DNA from: Thiothrix phosphatis
GTDB lineage: Bacteria; Pseudomonadota; Gammaproteobacteria; Thiotrichales; Thiotrichaceae
Assembly: GCF_035668035.1 (NCBI RefSeq)
Contig: NZ_JAYMYJ010000043.1
Coordinates: 1 to 64,000 of the forward strand
Length of the DNA: 64,000 nt
Reading direction: 5' to 3'
The translations under genes and the position numbers were made by a program. The notes below the pieces were generated by a model. That model saw only the letters and a program-made list of their open reading frames with translations. It had not been told where the DNA came from and did not search any database. Shown in pieces: positions 1-7,840 of this stretch (position 1 is its first letter; each line of letters begins with the position of its first letter).

Positions 1-100
1 CGCAACAGGTGCTACTGGCGCAACAGGTGCTACTGGCGCAACAGGTGCTACTGGCCCGACAGGACCTACTGGCCCAACAGGCCCGAGTGGCGGCACCGGT
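1..100 (+). repeat. Collagen-like 18-bp tandem repeat
   Basis: The first 54 bases are near-perfect tandem copies of an 18-base unit that encodes Gly-Ala-Thr-Gly-Ala-Thr. These are followed by diverged units encoding Gly-Pro-Thr and Gly-Pro-Ser. The reading frame is continuous with the downstream coding sequence. Gly-X-Thr triplets are the signature of bacterial collagen-like proteins. The repeat enters from the left edge, so its full copy number is unknown. Confidence 0.9.
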
Positions 101-424
101 GGCACCATGATCCCTCCAGGATGCCATACCGGCAAAACTACTGATGGCTGCAACGCCAATGTACAACTGACCTGGAATGGCGGCAGCACCGCTACGTTAA
201 ACACCTCCAGAGGCACCATCTGCCTAACAGGCGTCCAAAAGCTGGCCGATGGCTCCTTGGTGGCAACTGGCGGTAGTGGTTCGTATGGCTCCTGGTGCGG
301 CACCCTGAAAGACAATGATGGAGACGGTTACGTCTTCAAACTTGGCACTAAAGGGGCTGATGGGTATTACTCGTTCGAGGCTGACCTGAAAACTGGCATG
401 GACTTGACCGGCAAGGTCTGTTAA
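2..424 (+). CDS. Collagen-like repeat protein, C-terminal part (5' end outside window)
   Basis: This is the C-terminal end of a collagen-like protein. The visible part opens with Gly-Ala-Thr and Gly-Pro-Thr triplets (about 30 residues). It continues into a Gly-Gly-Thr linker and a non-collagenous C-terminal domain of about 105 residues. That domain has four or more cysteines (PGCHTG, DGCNAN, GTICLT, SWCGT, GKVC), which suggests a disulfide-stabilised extracellular trimerisation or capping domain. Bacterial collagen-like proteins are usually surface or appendage components, and the Thr in each triplet is the usual O-glycosylation site. The glycosyltransferase 120 bases downstream on the same strand fits that role. 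The N-terminus, signal peptide and anchor lie off the window. Confidence 0.8.
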   Translation, partial: ATGATGATGATGATGATGPTGPTGPTGPSGGTGGTMIPPGCHTGKTTDGCNANVQLTWNGGSTATLNTSRGTICLTGVQKLADGSLVATGGSGSYGSWCGTLKDNDGDGYVFKLGTKGADGYYSFEADLKTGMDLTGKVC

Positions 425-434
425 GCCGGACTGA

Positions 435-452
435 CGTTATCTTCGGATAACG
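435..452 (+). other. UUCG-tetraloop hairpin after collagen-like gene
   Basis: A perfect 7-bp stem (cgttatc / gataacg) closes a C(UUCG)G tetraloop, an exceptionally stable RNA hairpin. It begins 10 bases after the stop codon and is the first of three consecutive hairpins before the glycosyltransferase gene. There is no U-tract, so it may protect the mRNA 3' end rather than terminate transcription. Confidence 0.6.
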
Positions 453-453
453 G

Positions 454-486
454 GCGGCAACTCCCCAAAGAGAGTTGCCGCTTCTT
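454..486 (+). terminator. Hairpin, possible terminator
   Basis: A perfect 10-bp stem (gcggcaactc / gagttgccgc) with an 8-base loop is followed by the short sequence ttctt. It is the second of three stacked hairpins downstream of the collagen-like gene. The weak U-tract makes termination at this hairpin alone uncertain. Confidence 0.5.
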
Positions 487-496
487 AACCTGACAG

Positions 497-521
497 AAAG
501 CCCGCCTTGAGGTGGGCTTTT
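497..521 (+). terminator. Rho-independent terminator
   Basis: The stem aaagcccgcc / ggtgggcttt with a 4-base ttga loop runs into tttt. It is the third hairpin of the series and the most terminator-like. It lies 26 bases before the glycosyltransferase start, so that gene is either read through at reduced level or has a start site of its own. Confidence 0.7.
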
Positions 522-546
522 CTTCGACAACAGGAGGAATCCATTA

Positions 547-1644
547 ATGAATATGATCAAACCAAGTATTTGCTTGAATATGATTGTCAAAAACGAAAGC
601 GAAACCATTACCCGTTGCTTCGATAGCGTCAAAGAGATCATTGACTACTGGGTGATTAGTGATACCGGCTCCACTGATGGCACCCAACAAATCATTACCG
701 AGTATTTCAAACGTCACAACATACCCGGATTGTTGATAGAAAACGAATGGAAGAATTTTGGCCATAACCGCACGCTCGCACTGGAGCATGCGCTAAACAA
801 AGCAGACTATATTTTGATCATGGATGCGGATGATTTCCTATCCAAAAGTGATGGCTTCAACTTGAATATGCTATCAGCTGACAGTTACATGCTAAAAATG
901 CAACGCAGCGGTTTTTCCTACTACAATACCCGACTTGTACGAGGCCATTTGCCTTGGAAATGGCATGGCGTACTGCATGAATACCTGGACTGCCAACAAC
1001 CCCATACCACCGAACAATTACAGGGTGACTATATAATCCAGTCCACCACAGACGGTGCCCGCAGCCAAAACCCCGAAAAATATAAAAATGACATCAAGGT
1101 GTTGGAAGCAGCCCTACTTGAAGAACCTGACAATGCCCGCTACCAATTTTACCTTGCCCAAAGTTACCGGGATGATGGCAATCTGGAACAAGCCATCGTC
1201 CACTACCAAAAGCGCGCCAATATGGGAGGTTGGGCGGAAGAAGTCTTTTATTCCCTGTTGGAAGTCGCCCATAACAAACGCAGAACGGGTGTATCCGGTC
1301 AGGAGGTCATCAACGATTACTTGAAAGCCCACTTCTACCGGCCGCAACGTCTCGAAGCATTATATGAGGCTGTCAGGCTTTGTCGTCTGAACGGTCATTT
1401 TCATCTTGGCTATCAACTTGGGCATACAGTCAAGCAGACTCCCCTTCCTGACGATGTTCTGTTCCTCAACCCATCTGTCTATGATTGGCGCTTTCAGGAT
1501 GAACTTTCCATCTGTGCGGTTTACGCCGACCATCCACAAGAGGCGGCTCAAATGATCGAAATCCTGATAAATTTGCCCAAAACCCCGACAGGAGAAAAAC
1601 AACGTCTAGCGTCCAACCTCAGTTTTGCAAAAAGCCTGCTTTAG
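547..1644 (+). CDS. GT2 family glycosyltransferase with C-terminal TPR region
   Basis: The 365-residue protein starts with a GT-A fold of family GT2. It shows ICLNMIVKNE at residues 8-17, the nucleotide-binding stretch ISDTGSTDGT at about 37-46, and a DADD metal-binding motif at 93-96. Residues from about 190 onward hold TPR-like helices (YQFYLAQSYRDDGNLEQAI). This SunS-like combination is common in enzymes that glycosylate proteins. No signal peptide is visible, so it should act in the cytoplasm. The start is supported by aggaggaat directly upstream. A natural substrate candidate is the Thr-rich collagen-like protein just upstream (inference). The -1 frame stays open for another 40 codons past the stop, so the C-terminus may be frameshifted. 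Confidence 0.85.
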   Translation: MNMIKPSICLNMIVKNESETITRCFDSVKEIIDYWVISDTGSTDGTQQIITEYFKRHNIPGLLIENEWKNFGHNRTLALEHALNKADYILIMDADDFLSKSDGFNLNMLSADSYMLKMQRSGFSYYNTRLVRGHLPWKWHGVLHEYLDCQQPHTTEQLQGDYIIQSTTDGARSQNPEKYKNDIKVLEAALLEEPDNARYQFYLAQSYRDDGNLEQAIVHYQKRANMGGWAEEVFYSLLEVAHNKRRTGVSGQEVINDYLKAHFYRPQRLEALYEAVRLCRLNGHFHLGYQLGHTVKQTPLPDDVLFLNPSVYDWRFQDELSICAVYADHPQEAAQMIEILINLPKTPTGEKQRLASNLSFAKSLL

Positions 1645-1766
1645 AGGCAAAGCCATCTGCTGAAACCCCCTCCCGCATTCAGGCAAACCTGCAACTCGCC
1701 ATTGACAGATTGCAGGCAACCGGGCGGCTGGGCTTGTATCTACCCCTCCTGTCTAGCATAGAATAG
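1645..1766 (+). other. Open -1 frame continuing past the glycosyltransferase stop
   Basis: Beyond the TAG at 1642-1644 the -1 frame stays open to a TAG at 1764-1766. It encodes about 40 residues with a protein-like, amphipathic character (RIQANLQLAIDRLQ, then GRLGLYLPLLSS). A run of five A lies at 1629-1633, just before the stop. It could be a lost or programmed C-terminal extension of the glycosyltransferase, or chance. The segment also has to carry any promoter for the following DUF2288 gene. Confidence 0.3.
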
Positions 1767-1800
1767 GGCGGTGTTTTTACCGAACAAAGAAGGCCATTCA

Positions 1801-2106
1801 ATGGAAGAAATGCTGCCACTACGAGATCGCCTCAATTTGGAGACAGCCCGTATCAATTGGGCCGAACTGGAACGTTTTTTTGCGGCGGGCAAGGTTATAC
1901 AAGTGGCAACAGGGCTTGACTTGGTGGATGTCGCCGCAGAATTTGCTCAAGATAATGTCACCCAGATAAAAAGCTGGCTTCATAACGAGCAAATCTTGCC
2001 GCTTCCTGATGACATAGCCAAAAGATGGGCAAAAACAAAACCGCACAATCTTTGGGCTGTTGTAGTTGCTCCTTGGGTGCTAATTCAAGAGCGAACAACG
2101 TCTTAA
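1801..2106 (+). CDS. DUF2288 domain protein
   Basis: A 101-residue cytoplasmic protein of the DUF2288 family, function unknown. The family pattern is clear: LETARINWAELERFFAAG near the N-terminus, then VATGLDLVDVAAEFAQDN, and the C-terminal LWAVVVAPWVLIQE. The ATG at 1801 is chosen because it begins the conserved region and is preceded by aagaagg. A longer reading from 1771 would add ten unconserved residues. It stands alone between the glycosyltransferase and a convergent operon, and a bidirectional terminator follows. Confidence 0.85.
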   Translation: MEEMLPLRDRLNLETARINWAELERFFAAGKVIQVATGLDLVDVAAEFAQDNVTQIKSWLHNEQILPLPDDIAKRWAKTKPHNLWAVVVAPWVLIQERTTS

Positions 2107-2110
2107 ACAA

Positions 2111-2135
2111 AAAAGCCAGTACATTACTGGCCTTT
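2111..2135. terminator. Bidirectional terminator
   Basis: A 7-bp stem (gccagta / tactggc) with a 3-base loop is flanked by A6 on one side and cttt on the other. It can serve the DUF2288 gene on the plus strand and the acyltransferase operon on the minus strand, which converge here. Confidence 0.7.
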
Positions 2136-2191
2136 AATCTTTTCCACTAATGTTGGCGCACCTCAAATGTGCCGACCACCATCTAAAATCG

Positions 2192-2875
2192 CTATTCCGT
2201 TTTAGCAATTTCTGCAACAGGGAACCGATCCTTGATTTTGCGTGCAGGGTTGCCCGAGACAAAACTATTCTCCTTAACCGGACTCATGACGATGGAATAA
2301 GGAGCAACAAAGCAATCATTTTCGATAGTGACCGCAGGCAACACGACTGCACCCAAACCGATCCCCACATTATTGCCGATCACGATAGGGGAGGACAATT
2401 GTGCCAGTTCCCCTCCCCAGCTATAGCACACTCGACGGTCAGGATTGGAAGAGTCCGTCGGTAAATTGGTTAACGAATAAATCTTCGCGCCAGCCCCAGT
2501 GCCGCAATCATTGCCAATTTGCACACCACCATGCGCCTGAATCAAGGAGTAAGGGGTAATATGGACATTGTTGCCAATATGCAATTCACCAATTTCATGT
2601 TTGAAATTCGGATTGGGGTTAATCTTTGCACCCTCTTCAAGCGGAACCTTTCCCGCCATCAAAATGCAGTAGCGATCAATCCAGACATCATCCCCCAGAT
2701 AAATATCTCTTGACCCTTGAATAATAACGCCTTCATCAATGATGACATTCTTACCGCAGCCACCCAAACGACGGCTGTAATACAGATAACGTAATTTGCG
2801 CCCTACCGGGCCACTGATATTACGGATTGCGCTTCTAAGCAAATTATCAAAAAACAAGGCGATAGACGTGAACAT
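2192..2875 (-). CDS. Left-handed beta-helix (hexapeptide repeat) acyltransferase
   Basis: A 227-residue protein whose body is a series of hexapeptide repeats (VIIDEGVIIQGSRDIYLGDDV, LHIGNNVHITPYS, VQIGNDCGTGAGA, IVIGNNVGIGLGA). It ends in the SGNPARKIKDR tail usual for xenobiotic/sugar O- or N-acyltransferases (LbH-XAT). Such enzymes transfer an acetyl or a larger acyl group to a sugar. The N-terminal 30 residues are hydrophobic-amphipathic. The ATG at 2875 has aaaggga upstream. It is the last gene of an operon with an FkbH-like protein, an acyl carrier protein and a MaoC-SDR fusion. The inferred role is transfer of the ACP-bound acyl group to a sugar or glycan. Confidence 0.8.
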   Translation of the reverse strand: MFTSIALFFDNLLRSAIRNISGPVGRKLRYLYYSRRLGGCGKNVIIDEGVIIQGSRDIYLGDDVWIDRYCILMAGKVPLEEGAKINPNPNFKHEIGELHIGNNVHITPYSLIQAHGGVQIGNDCGTGAGAKIYSLTNLPTDSSNPDRRVCYSWGGELAQLSSPIVIGNNVGIGLGAVVLPAVTIENDCFVAPYSIVMSPVKENSFVSGNPARKIKDRFPVAEIAKTE

Positions 2876-2931
2876 GATCAATCCCTTTTCTAGTTGTTGA
2901 TGTCATCAATGAGTAACGCTGAACAGCGGGA

Positions 2932-4113
2932 TCAGGACATGACCTGCCCGCCATTAACACGAATGGTTTCTCCGGTCAGGTAATCAGACTGTTTGGACGC
3001 AAGAAACGCGACCGCACCCGCCACATCCTCCGGCTTTGCCAGTCGGCGCAACGGTACACGCGCAGCCGCCATCAAACGGATCCGCTCCGGCACCTCAGAA
3101 AGCTGGTCAGTGTCCGTCATACCGGGCGACACCAGATTCACACGAATCCCAGCATGGGCCAGCTCAATCGCCAATGCATTGCTGAAACCCTGCAACGCGG
3201 CTTTTGCGGTAATGAAGGGCAGTAGCCCACCCATTGGCGCATCAATGGTTTGCGCCGTGATGTGAATGATTTTGCCATAATTATTGGCTTCCATCTGTGG
3301 AGCCACATGACGCACAAGATGGAACGCGCCCTGCAACGCAGTCTGCAGATGCGCCTCAAAATCCTGCCACTGCACATCTGACCAGCGGATAGGTGCCATT
3401 GGCGCTGTCGTACAATTCACCAATACAGTGATGTCACCCAAATGGCGCTGCACCTTGTGAACCATTTCACCTACTGTCGCTTCCTGACGGATGTCCGCCG
3501 TCACCACTATGGATTTTTGGCCAGTTTCTTCGACACTTCTGGCCACAACCGCCGCTTTTTCAGTTTGAGTGCGGCAGTGCACCGCCACATCAAACCCTGC
3601 GGCGGCCAAATTGCGGCAAACTGCAGCGCCAATTCCACCAGACCCTCCCACCACCAGCGCAACTGATCGCGCTGGCTTTGGCTCAGCAACAGACTCTTCC
3701 TCAAACTCCACCACTTTGACTTTGGCGACACCTGTAGTCACTTTCTGCCGCAGCTGATTGTAAATGTCCGTTTGCAGCTCAATAACCTGCATCCGGTCAA
3801 TTTTTTTCAGCACCTCAGCCCTGACAGTGAGTTTGTCCCCCACCCTGACAGGGAGCAGGAACTCAAAACTCTGGGAAAACCACAGCGCGCCATCCCCCGG
3901 CAAACGGGTGCCAATGATGGTGGAAATGAAGGAAGCCCCCAACATTCCATGGGCAACCGGCTTTTTGAAACTGGTGCGGGCAGCAAAGGACGGGTCAACA
4001 TGCAAACGGTTGTCATCGCCTGTCAGTTCGACAAAACGCTCCAGATCCTTTTCCGTGACAACATGTTCCAGTTCAGCCACCTGCCCAACCAGAATTTCAT
4101 CAAAACGAGCCAT
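2932..4113 (-). CDS. MaoC hydratase-SDR reductase fusion, reductase lacks catalytic Tyr
   Basis: A two-domain protein of 393 residues. Residues 1-140 are a MaoC-like (R)-hydratase hot-dog domain with the signature GDDNRLHVDP at 32-41 (Asp and His catalytic pair kept). Residues 150-393 are a FabG-type short-chain dehydrogenase with the NAD(P) motif GGSGGIG at 156-162 and C-terminal SPGMTDTD. The SDR active site normally reads Tyr-x-x-x-Lys. Here it is Phe300-Ile-Thr-Ala-Lys304, and the Ser expected 13 residues earlier is Ala/Thr. The Phe codon (gaa on the plus strand, 3214-3216) is unambiguous. The reductase half is therefore probably inactive or altered, while the hydratase looks intact. The gene sits between the ACP and the acyltransferase genes. 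Confidence 0.85.
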   Translation of the reverse strand: MARFDEILVGQVAELEHVVTEKDLERFVELTGDDNRLHVDPSFAARTSFKKPVAHGMLGASFISTIIGTRLPGDGALWFSQSFEFLLPVRVGDKLTVRAEVLKKIDRMQVIELQTDIYNQLRQKVTTGVAKVKVVEFEEESVAEPKPARSVALVVGGSGGIGAAVCRNLAAAGFDVAVHCRTQTEKAAVVARSVEETGQKSIVVTADIRQEATVGEMVHKVQRHLGDITVLVNCTTAPMAPIRWSDVQWQDFEAHLQTALQGAFHLVRHVAPQMEANNYGKIIHITAQTIDAPMGGLLPFITAKAALQGFSNALAIELAHAGIRVNLVSPGMTDTDQLSEVPERIRLMAAARVPLRRLAKPEDVAGAVAFLASKQSDYLTGETIRVNGGQVMS

Positions 4114-4147
4114 ATTTGCCCCTTTATGTTAGCCAAGGCCTTATTTA

Positions 4148-4438
4148 TCAATAATAACTAAACAAACCATCATCAGTGGGAGCGGAGGTTTCCTCATTAC
4201 ATTTATGCACGGTCAACGCCACAATGTCAGCCGCCGTATCCAGTTGCGCGAATTCCTCTTCCGTATAACGGATGCCAAACTCCTCTTCCAGCACCAACAG
4301 TATCTCGACCTGTTTGAGCGAATCCCAGTCTTTGCGGCCATTCATACCCAGCCACACATTTTCATCCTCAGGCAACGGCTTGCCTAAAACAGCAGTGATC
4401 GCCTGTTTCAGGGTTTCCTTGACTTTTGCTGAATCCAT
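4148..4438 (-). CDS. Acyl carrier protein
   Basis: A 96-residue acidic carrier protein. The phosphopantetheine attachment Ser lies in WDSLKQVEILLVLEEEFG, matching the D-S-L motif and following helix of ACPs. A flexible tail of about 15 residues ends in FSYY. It starts 6 bases after the end of the upstream FkbH-like gene and is followed closely by the MaoC-SDR gene. It is therefore the dedicated carrier of this four-gene operon rather than the fatty-acid-synthesis ACP, whose usual fabD/fabG/fabF neighbours are absent. Confidence 0.88.
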   Translation of the reverse strand: MDSAKVKETLKQAITAVLGKPLPEDENVWLGMNGRKDWDSLKQVEILLVLEEEFGIRYTEEEFAQLDTAADIVALTVHKCNEETSAPTDDGLFSYY

Positions 4439-4444
4439 ATTTTG

Positions 4445-6124
4445 TTATTCCTCGCTTAATTGAACGCTTTGTACTGGCGTAAACTGTTCCAGTTTGGTTT
4501 TGGGAATACCGTTCAGCCCTTCTTGAACGGCTTCAGGAGCCACTTCCAGATGCTCGGCCAGCCATTTGATCGCTGGTTGATTGCGTGGGCCATGCGTAAC
4601 CCGGAAACAAACCTGCTGACATTGCTGGAATTGCGGCATATTGCGGATCGTCCACAATACAATCGTATCCTCCAATTGACGCCCCAAGGCGCGGCAACTG
4701 ACACACAATTCTTCCACTATCAGCAAATCGCCATGCAATTCGGCGACGATCACCGCGATAATACCACTATCAGACAGCCGATCCGTTAATTGTACACACG
4801 CCACACAGGCATTTTCACTGCGATGGCGCTCGGTTAGCTCCGATAAACTGAAGCGGCGCATCGCCAGATTAAACTGGTTAGTTTTTTTGCACAAGTCGGC
4901 CAAGCGTTGCAAGTGGGCTTCAGGCGAATGGTTAAACACCAATTTGACTTGCAGATTGCGTAAGTATTCCTCCGGGTCAGTCACCTCATTGAGAAGCGAC
5001 TCGCGAATGGCGTTGGCTTTCATGTCCTGGTTGCGCTTGACATCATCAGCCGTCACTTTCCAGCGCCACAAGCCTGGATAGAACTCCATGGCCCGCTGGG
5101 TAAGTTCAGCGTTTTCATGCGCATGAATCGCGTGCACCTGCGGCAACTGGGCCGTAACTGCCGCCAACTCGCCGATATTGTCATCCACAAACAGAACCGC
5201 ATCCGGCGCTATGCGCAGCGCTTGGGCGGCGCGGGCAATCGCGCTGGCCTTATCACCCCAAGAAACTTCGGTGACCGTAAAATCATCCCATTTCAACGGG
5301 TAATCGCTGCGTTGGGCAAACAGGTTTTCCACATCCTCACGCTCGTTTCTGGACACCAGCGCCAAGAAAATGCCTTTTTGCTGCAAAGATTTGACAGCCT
5401 CCTGCAACGCCTTGTGTTGTGCGGTCAATTCAACACCCTGAATGCCGTCCTCGCCCAGAATACCCTTATGCAAGGTGTTGTCGAGATCCAGCGCCAAGGC
5501 CTTGATGGGTGGGGAAATGGCAGCCGGAAACCAATGGCAGGCAATCTTCCGCGCCAACACAGCTTGAGCCGCGTTGCTGACAGGAGACCCTGTCGCCACC
5601 GCAATGCGCCGGTCAATCAGCTCCACGCCCGCATCAGCACATACACCACCTATATCGCCGAAATAAATATCCGGCAAGGCATCAACAATGGCTTGCATCC
5701 GGTGGCGCTGTTCGTCAGTTTCCAACCAGGTTGCAACAATGATTGGCGCGGAAGTTGCGGCGCGCAACACTCCCAACCGCGACAATAACCATTCGCTCCA
5801 AGCAGCAAAATCCGTATTTTCCAAATAGCGGCTACTATCCAACCATAGCAGCTCAATATCAGCGGCACTATGCCCGCCAAACATCAGGGAGTCATCATAG
5901 TCCTTGAAATTAAACGCCACTTGCCAACGGCCAAAAGCAAAATACGGTTGAGCCAAGCTGGCGATAGCCTCCATCGCATGGTTGCGCCAAACGTTGACAG
6001 AAACCGCCCGGTTCCAGTCTTCGCCCACGTCCAACTGCTGTAATGACAGACGGGTAGGCCGTGCCGAAAACAATATTGGCTGCCCTTCCATCCTTTTGAT
6101 ATTAGAAGAAACTTCGGAGAACAT
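4445..6124 (-). CDS. FkbH-like HAD-IIIC protein with C-terminal GNAT domain
   Basis: A 559-residue FkbH-family protein. It has an N-terminal SGNH-like region (1-200), a HAD-IIIC domain with the nucleophile motif DLDNT at about 213-217 and LFVDDN further on, and a C-terminal acetyltransferase-like region from about 390 (FNLAMRRFSL, then SCRALGR). Members load a glyceryl unit from 1,3-bisphosphoglycerate onto an ACP, or act in related acyl-ACP priming. Its partner ACP follows 6 bases downstream, so the operon probably makes an ACP-bound short acyl unit. The product is inferred; the family assignment is firm. The start has ggag about 10 bases upstream. Confidence 0.85.
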   Translation of the reverse strand: MFSEVSSNIKRMEGQPILFSARPTRLSLQQLDVGEDWNRAVSVNVWRNHAMEAIASLAQPYFAFGRWQVAFNFKDYDDSLMFGGHSAADIELLWLDSSRYLENTDFAAWSEWLLSRLGVLRAATSAPIIVATWLETDEQRHRMQAIVDALPDIYFGDIGGVCADAGVELIDRRIAVATGSPVSNAAQAVLARKIACHWFPAAISPPIKALALDLDNTLHKGILGEDGIQGVELTAQHKALQEAVKSLQQKGIFLALVSRNEREDVENLFAQRSDYPLKWDDFTVTEVSWGDKASAIARAAQALRIAPDAVLFVDDNIGELAAVTAQLPQVHAIHAHENAELTQRAMEFYPGLWRWKVTADDVKRNQDMKANAIRESLLNEVTDPEEYLRNLQVKLVFNHSPEAHLQRLADLCKKTNQFNLAMRRFSLSELTERHRSENACVACVQLTDRLSDSGIIAVIVAELHGDLLIVEELCVSCRALGRQLEDTIVLWTIRNMPQFQQCQQVCFRVTHGPRNQPAIKWLAEHLEVAPEAVQEGLNGIPKTKLEQFTPVQSVQLSEE

Positions 6125-6446
6125 CAGGTTTCGCTCCAGAATAATTCCATAAATGTATTAATAGGATTTTTAACATACACTAGCGCACTGTTCCCAGCTG
6201 TCAAGATGTAGCAATAGGATGAGCCGATCAAGTGTCATAAGAGGGGTTCGAAATTTATGAATATTTTTTATTATAAATTGTGCTTTCATCTCTTATCAAG
6301 TTTCTCTGCCGAATTGCCTGTTTGCTTATTTATCTATCGAAGAATCCTCGCAACACCTCTATAAATATAGAGCGCCTTTCAGCTTTAGCACACAGATTCC
6401 AATTCTTTTTATTTATTAAAATTTTTAAATAAGCCCAATCAATAGG
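6125..6446. other. AT-rich intergenic region between operons
   Basis: About 320 bases with no plausible gene, clearly more AT-rich than the flanking genes. It holds the upstream region of the FkbH operon and the 3' flank of dtd. No terminator-quality hairpin with a U-tract was seen for dtd. Its low GC matches the idea that the surface-modification region was acquired. Confidence 0.6.
6177..6204 (-). promoter_or_regulatory. Possible sigma-70 promoter of the FkbH operon
   Basis: Reading the minus strand, a perfect TTGACA (6204-6199) is followed after 16 bases by TAGTGT, about 50 bases before the ATG of the FkbH-like gene. The -35 box is ideal but the -10 box is weak, so this is a candidate only. 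Confidence 0.35.
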
Positions 6447-6884
6447 CTACGCCTTCAACCAAAAAGTTACAGGCCCATCATTAATCAATGAGACTTGCAT
6501 ATCCGCTGCAAATACGCCCGTTCGAACCTCTTTCTGTTGTTTCTGCGCCTGCGCAACAAAATACCCATATAGTTTTTCGCCCAACTCAGGGGGCGCGGCA
6601 GGCGTAAAACTGGGCCGCATCCCCTTGCCAGTGTCAGCAGGCAAGGTAAATTGCGAGACAATCAGCAAATCACCTTCGACATCCCGCAACGACAGGTTCA
6701 TTTTGCCAACCCCGTCCGGAAAAATCCGGTAACCCAGCACCCGCTCCAGCAGACGGTCGGCTTTCGCCTCAGTATCGTCCTTTTCCACCCCCAGCAACAA
6801 CAGGACACCGCGCCCGATACTGCCAACCGTTTCCCCCGCGATGTCCACCTGCGCACGGGACACCCGCTGAATCAGGCCGATCAC
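6447..6884 (-). CDS. dtd: D-aminoacyl-tRNA deacylase
   Basis: The 145-residue protein matches Dtd along its full length. It hydrolyses D-amino acids (and achiral glycine) off mischarged tRNAs in the cytoplasm. Both family signatures are present: SQFTL at 77-81 and the Gly-cis-Pro motif NDGPVTF at 135-141. The start overlaps the pip stop by 4 bases (ATGA), so the two genes are translationally coupled. Confidence 0.96.
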   Translation of the reverse strand: MIGLIQRVSRAQVDIAGETVGSIGRGVLLLLGVEKDDTEAKADRLLERVLGYRIFPDGVGKMNLSLRDVEGDLLIVSQFTLPADTGKGMRPSFTPAAPPELGEKLYGYFVAQAQKQQKEVRTGVFAADMQVSLINDGPVTFWLKA

Positions 6885-7837
6885 TCCAGATGCTCCAACA
6901 AATCATCCGTCGCCTGCACCAGTGCCTGCTGGATACCCACTTCACTGGCGGCGTGGCCACTGTCGGAAACAATATGGAAATCGGCGTTCGGCCACACTTC
7001 ATGCAACGCGAATGCTTGTTCCAAGGGGCAAATCATGTCATAGCGGCCATGAATGATGCTGCCTGGCAAATGCGCAATACGATGCGCATCCCGCAACAAC
7101 TGGTTAGGTTCAAAAAAGCCTTTGTTGACGAAATAATGCGCCTCAATCCGCGCCACACTCATCGCCGTGTACGGGTCTGTAAAATGGGAAAGCACTGCCT
7201 CCTTGGGTTGCAGGTTGGCGCAACGGCCTTCCCAACCAGACCAAGCTTTTGCCGCCTGCATCCGCGCGATCTCATTGTCCCCGGTCAGGCGCTGGTAGTA
7301 AGCGGCCACCATATCACCACGCTCCGCATCCGGAATGGGCGCAAGATAGTCCTGCCAATAATCAGGGTAGATTCGCTCAACACCCTGCCCAAGCTGGTAG
7401 AACCAATCGATATCCTGCTGACGGCAAAGGAAAATGCCACGCAGGATCATGCCGCAAACCCGTTCCGGATGCGCCTCGGCATACGCCAGCGCCAGCGTCG
7501 AACCCCACGAGCCGCCGAACAGCACCCATTGGTCAACGCCAAGCGCCTCACGGATCAATTCCATGTCGGCCACCAGATCCCAGGTCGTATTACGCTCCAA
7601 CACCGCATGAGGGCGTGAACGCCCGCACCCACGCTGATCAAACAGGATAATGCGGTAACGGTTGGGGTCGAAAAACTGCCGATGCCACGGCTCGCAGCCT
7701 GACCCTGGCCCGCCATGCAGGAACACGACCGGCAGCCCTTCCGCCACACCGCATTCCTCCACATAAATTTCGTGCACATCATCCACCTGCAAGTAGAAAT
7801 GGCGGTTATCGCGGATAGGTGGGTAAAGCGCAGTCAC
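6881..7837 (-). CDS. pip: Prolyl aminopeptidase (proline iminopeptidase)
   Basis: An alpha/beta-hydrolase of 318 residues, family S33, that removes N-terminal proline from peptides. It shows the oxyanion motif HGGPG at 41-45, DQRGCGRS at 67-74, the nucleophile elbow GGSWGS at 108-113 (Ser110), the acid in HGRYDMICP and the catalytic His in SDSGHA. The start is a GTG at 7837 with aaggag upstream, placed inside the 3' end of the PPK2 gene. It forms an operon PPK2-pip-dtd. Confidence 0.95.
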   Translation of the reverse strand: MTALYPPIRDNRHFYLQVDDVHEIYVEECGVAEGLPVVFLHGGPGSGCEPWHRQFFDPNRYRIILFDQRGCGRSRPHAVLERNTTWDLVADMELIREALGVDQWVLFGGSWGSTLALAYAEAHPERVCGMILRGIFLCRQQDIDWFYQLGQGVERIYPDYWQDYLAPIPDAERGDMVAAYYQRLTGDNEIARMQAAKAWSGWEGRCANLQPKEAVLSHFTDPYTAMSVARIEAHYFVNKGFFEPNQLLRDAHRIAHLPGSIIHGRYDMICPLEQAFALHEVWPNADFHIVSDSGHAASEVGIQQALVQATDDLLEHLE

Positions 7838-7840
7838 TCA

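Noticed and set aside
5117..5788. 223-codon plus-strand frame opposite the FkbH-like gene
   Set aside because: Arg/Gln/His-rich antisense translation of a gene with firm HAD motifs.
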